This document shows positions 5,139 to 5,274 of a DNA stretch of 5,274 bases, in pieces (position 1 is the first letter of the stretch; the number at the start of each line of letters is the position of its first letter). The notes beneath the pieces are model-generated. The model was given only the letters and a program-made list of their open reading frames with translations, did not search any database and was not told the DNA's origin. This DNA is from Treponema sp. (GTDB lineage Bacteria; Spirochaetota; Spirochaetia; Treponematales; Breznakiellaceae), in the NCBI GenBank assembly GCA_031257715.1, contig JAIROE010000142.1, positions 1-5,274 of the forward strand. Reading direction: 5' to 3'. Both the position numbers and the translations under genes were made by a program.

Positions 5139-5274
5139 ATGAAACCAATGCGGAGAAAGGACAGGGAAATTTCCGCTGAAGAGGCCCTTGCCGTGGTAGA
5201 CAAGTGCGTTTATGCCGTCCTCTCGACGGTGAGCGAAGATCTTTCGCCCTATGGTACGCCCCTTTCCATAGTAC
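5139..5274 (+). CDS. Pyridoxamine 5'-phosphate oxidase-fold flavoprotein, NimA-like (3' end outside window)
   Basis: Only the first 45 codons are present. MRRKDREI, then AEEALAVVDKCVYAVLSTVSE and SPYGTPLSIV, is the characteristic opening of the FMN-binding split-barrel family that includes NimA-type 5-nitroimidazole reductases and many uncharacterised flavin-binding proteins: a short helix, then the first barrel strands (VLSTV, PYGTPLSIV) that bind FMN. The actual substrate cannot be read from this fragment; drug resistance should not be assumed. Start choices: ATG 5139 (used here), ATG 5148 just before RRKDRE (where many relatives begin), or ATG 5025, which overlaps the DUF1015 stop as ATGA and would add 38 residues encoded partly by the palindrome. 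Neither 5139 nor 5148 has a Shine-Dalgarno site; 5025 has a weak GGAAG 8 nt upstream. The extension resembles no domain I know, so 5139 or 5148 is favoured. Confidence 0.8.
   Translation, partial: MKPMRRKDREISAEEALAVVDKCVYAVLSTVSEDLSPYGTPLSIV

Noticed and set aside
1..5274. CRISPR array, tRNA, rRNA, insertion sequence or toxin-antitoxin pair.
   Set aside because: I saw no regularly spaced repeats, no tRNA- or rRNA-like segment and no transposase or toxin-like protein; coding density leaves little room for them.

Overview
The window is GC-rich bacterial chromosome of ordinary housekeeping character: tightly packed genes, no transposase, no CRISPR, no tRNA or rRNA. The protein style (short-form HPF directly after rpoN, a UvrC with an Ala/Arg-rich tail, a COG4198/DUF1015 protein) fits a spirochaete of the Treponema group, perhaps a GC-richer gut lineage. 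That placement is an impression from the proteins, not a proof.

Layout. Bases 1-907 (+) hold the C-terminal half of uvrC, with its RNase H-like nuclease domain and HhH region; the N-terminal half lies upstream of the window. The stop codon overlaps by one base the ATG of a D12-class (Dam/DpnM-like) DNA adenine methyltransferase (907-1761, +). A 40-bp convergent gap with a 10-bp hairpin separates it from a minus-strand pair read leftwards: rpoN (sigma-54, 3561-2167) followed by hpf (2092-1802, short ribosome hibernation factor). The 74-bp gap inside this pair holds a perfect 13-bp hairpin that starts in the rpoN stop codon, and a smaller hairpin just before the hpf ribosome binding site. A divergent intergenic region of about 115 bp (3562-3675) has a good sigma-70-type promoter for rpoN. 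Facing the other way is a candidate promoter that shares the same 7-bp -35 core and would start transcription at the ATG of the next gene, a complete DUF1015 protein (3676-5028, +). A nested palindrome (5034-5090) follows directly, and then the first 45 codons of a pyridoxamine-phosphate-oxidase-fold flavoprotein (NimA-like), cut by the window end.

How they fit together. uvrC-dam look like one DNA repair/modification transcription unit. rpoN-hpf is the well-known pairing of sigma-54 with the small protein once called 'sigma-54 modulation protein', and links promoter choice to ribosome hibernation. DUF1015 and the flavoprotein are co-directional; their joint role is unknown. I see no clear novel multi-gene system. 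The items most worth a second look are the nested palindrome at 5034-5090, the shared -35 with a probable leaderless DUF1015 mRNA, and the structured rpoN-hpf junction.
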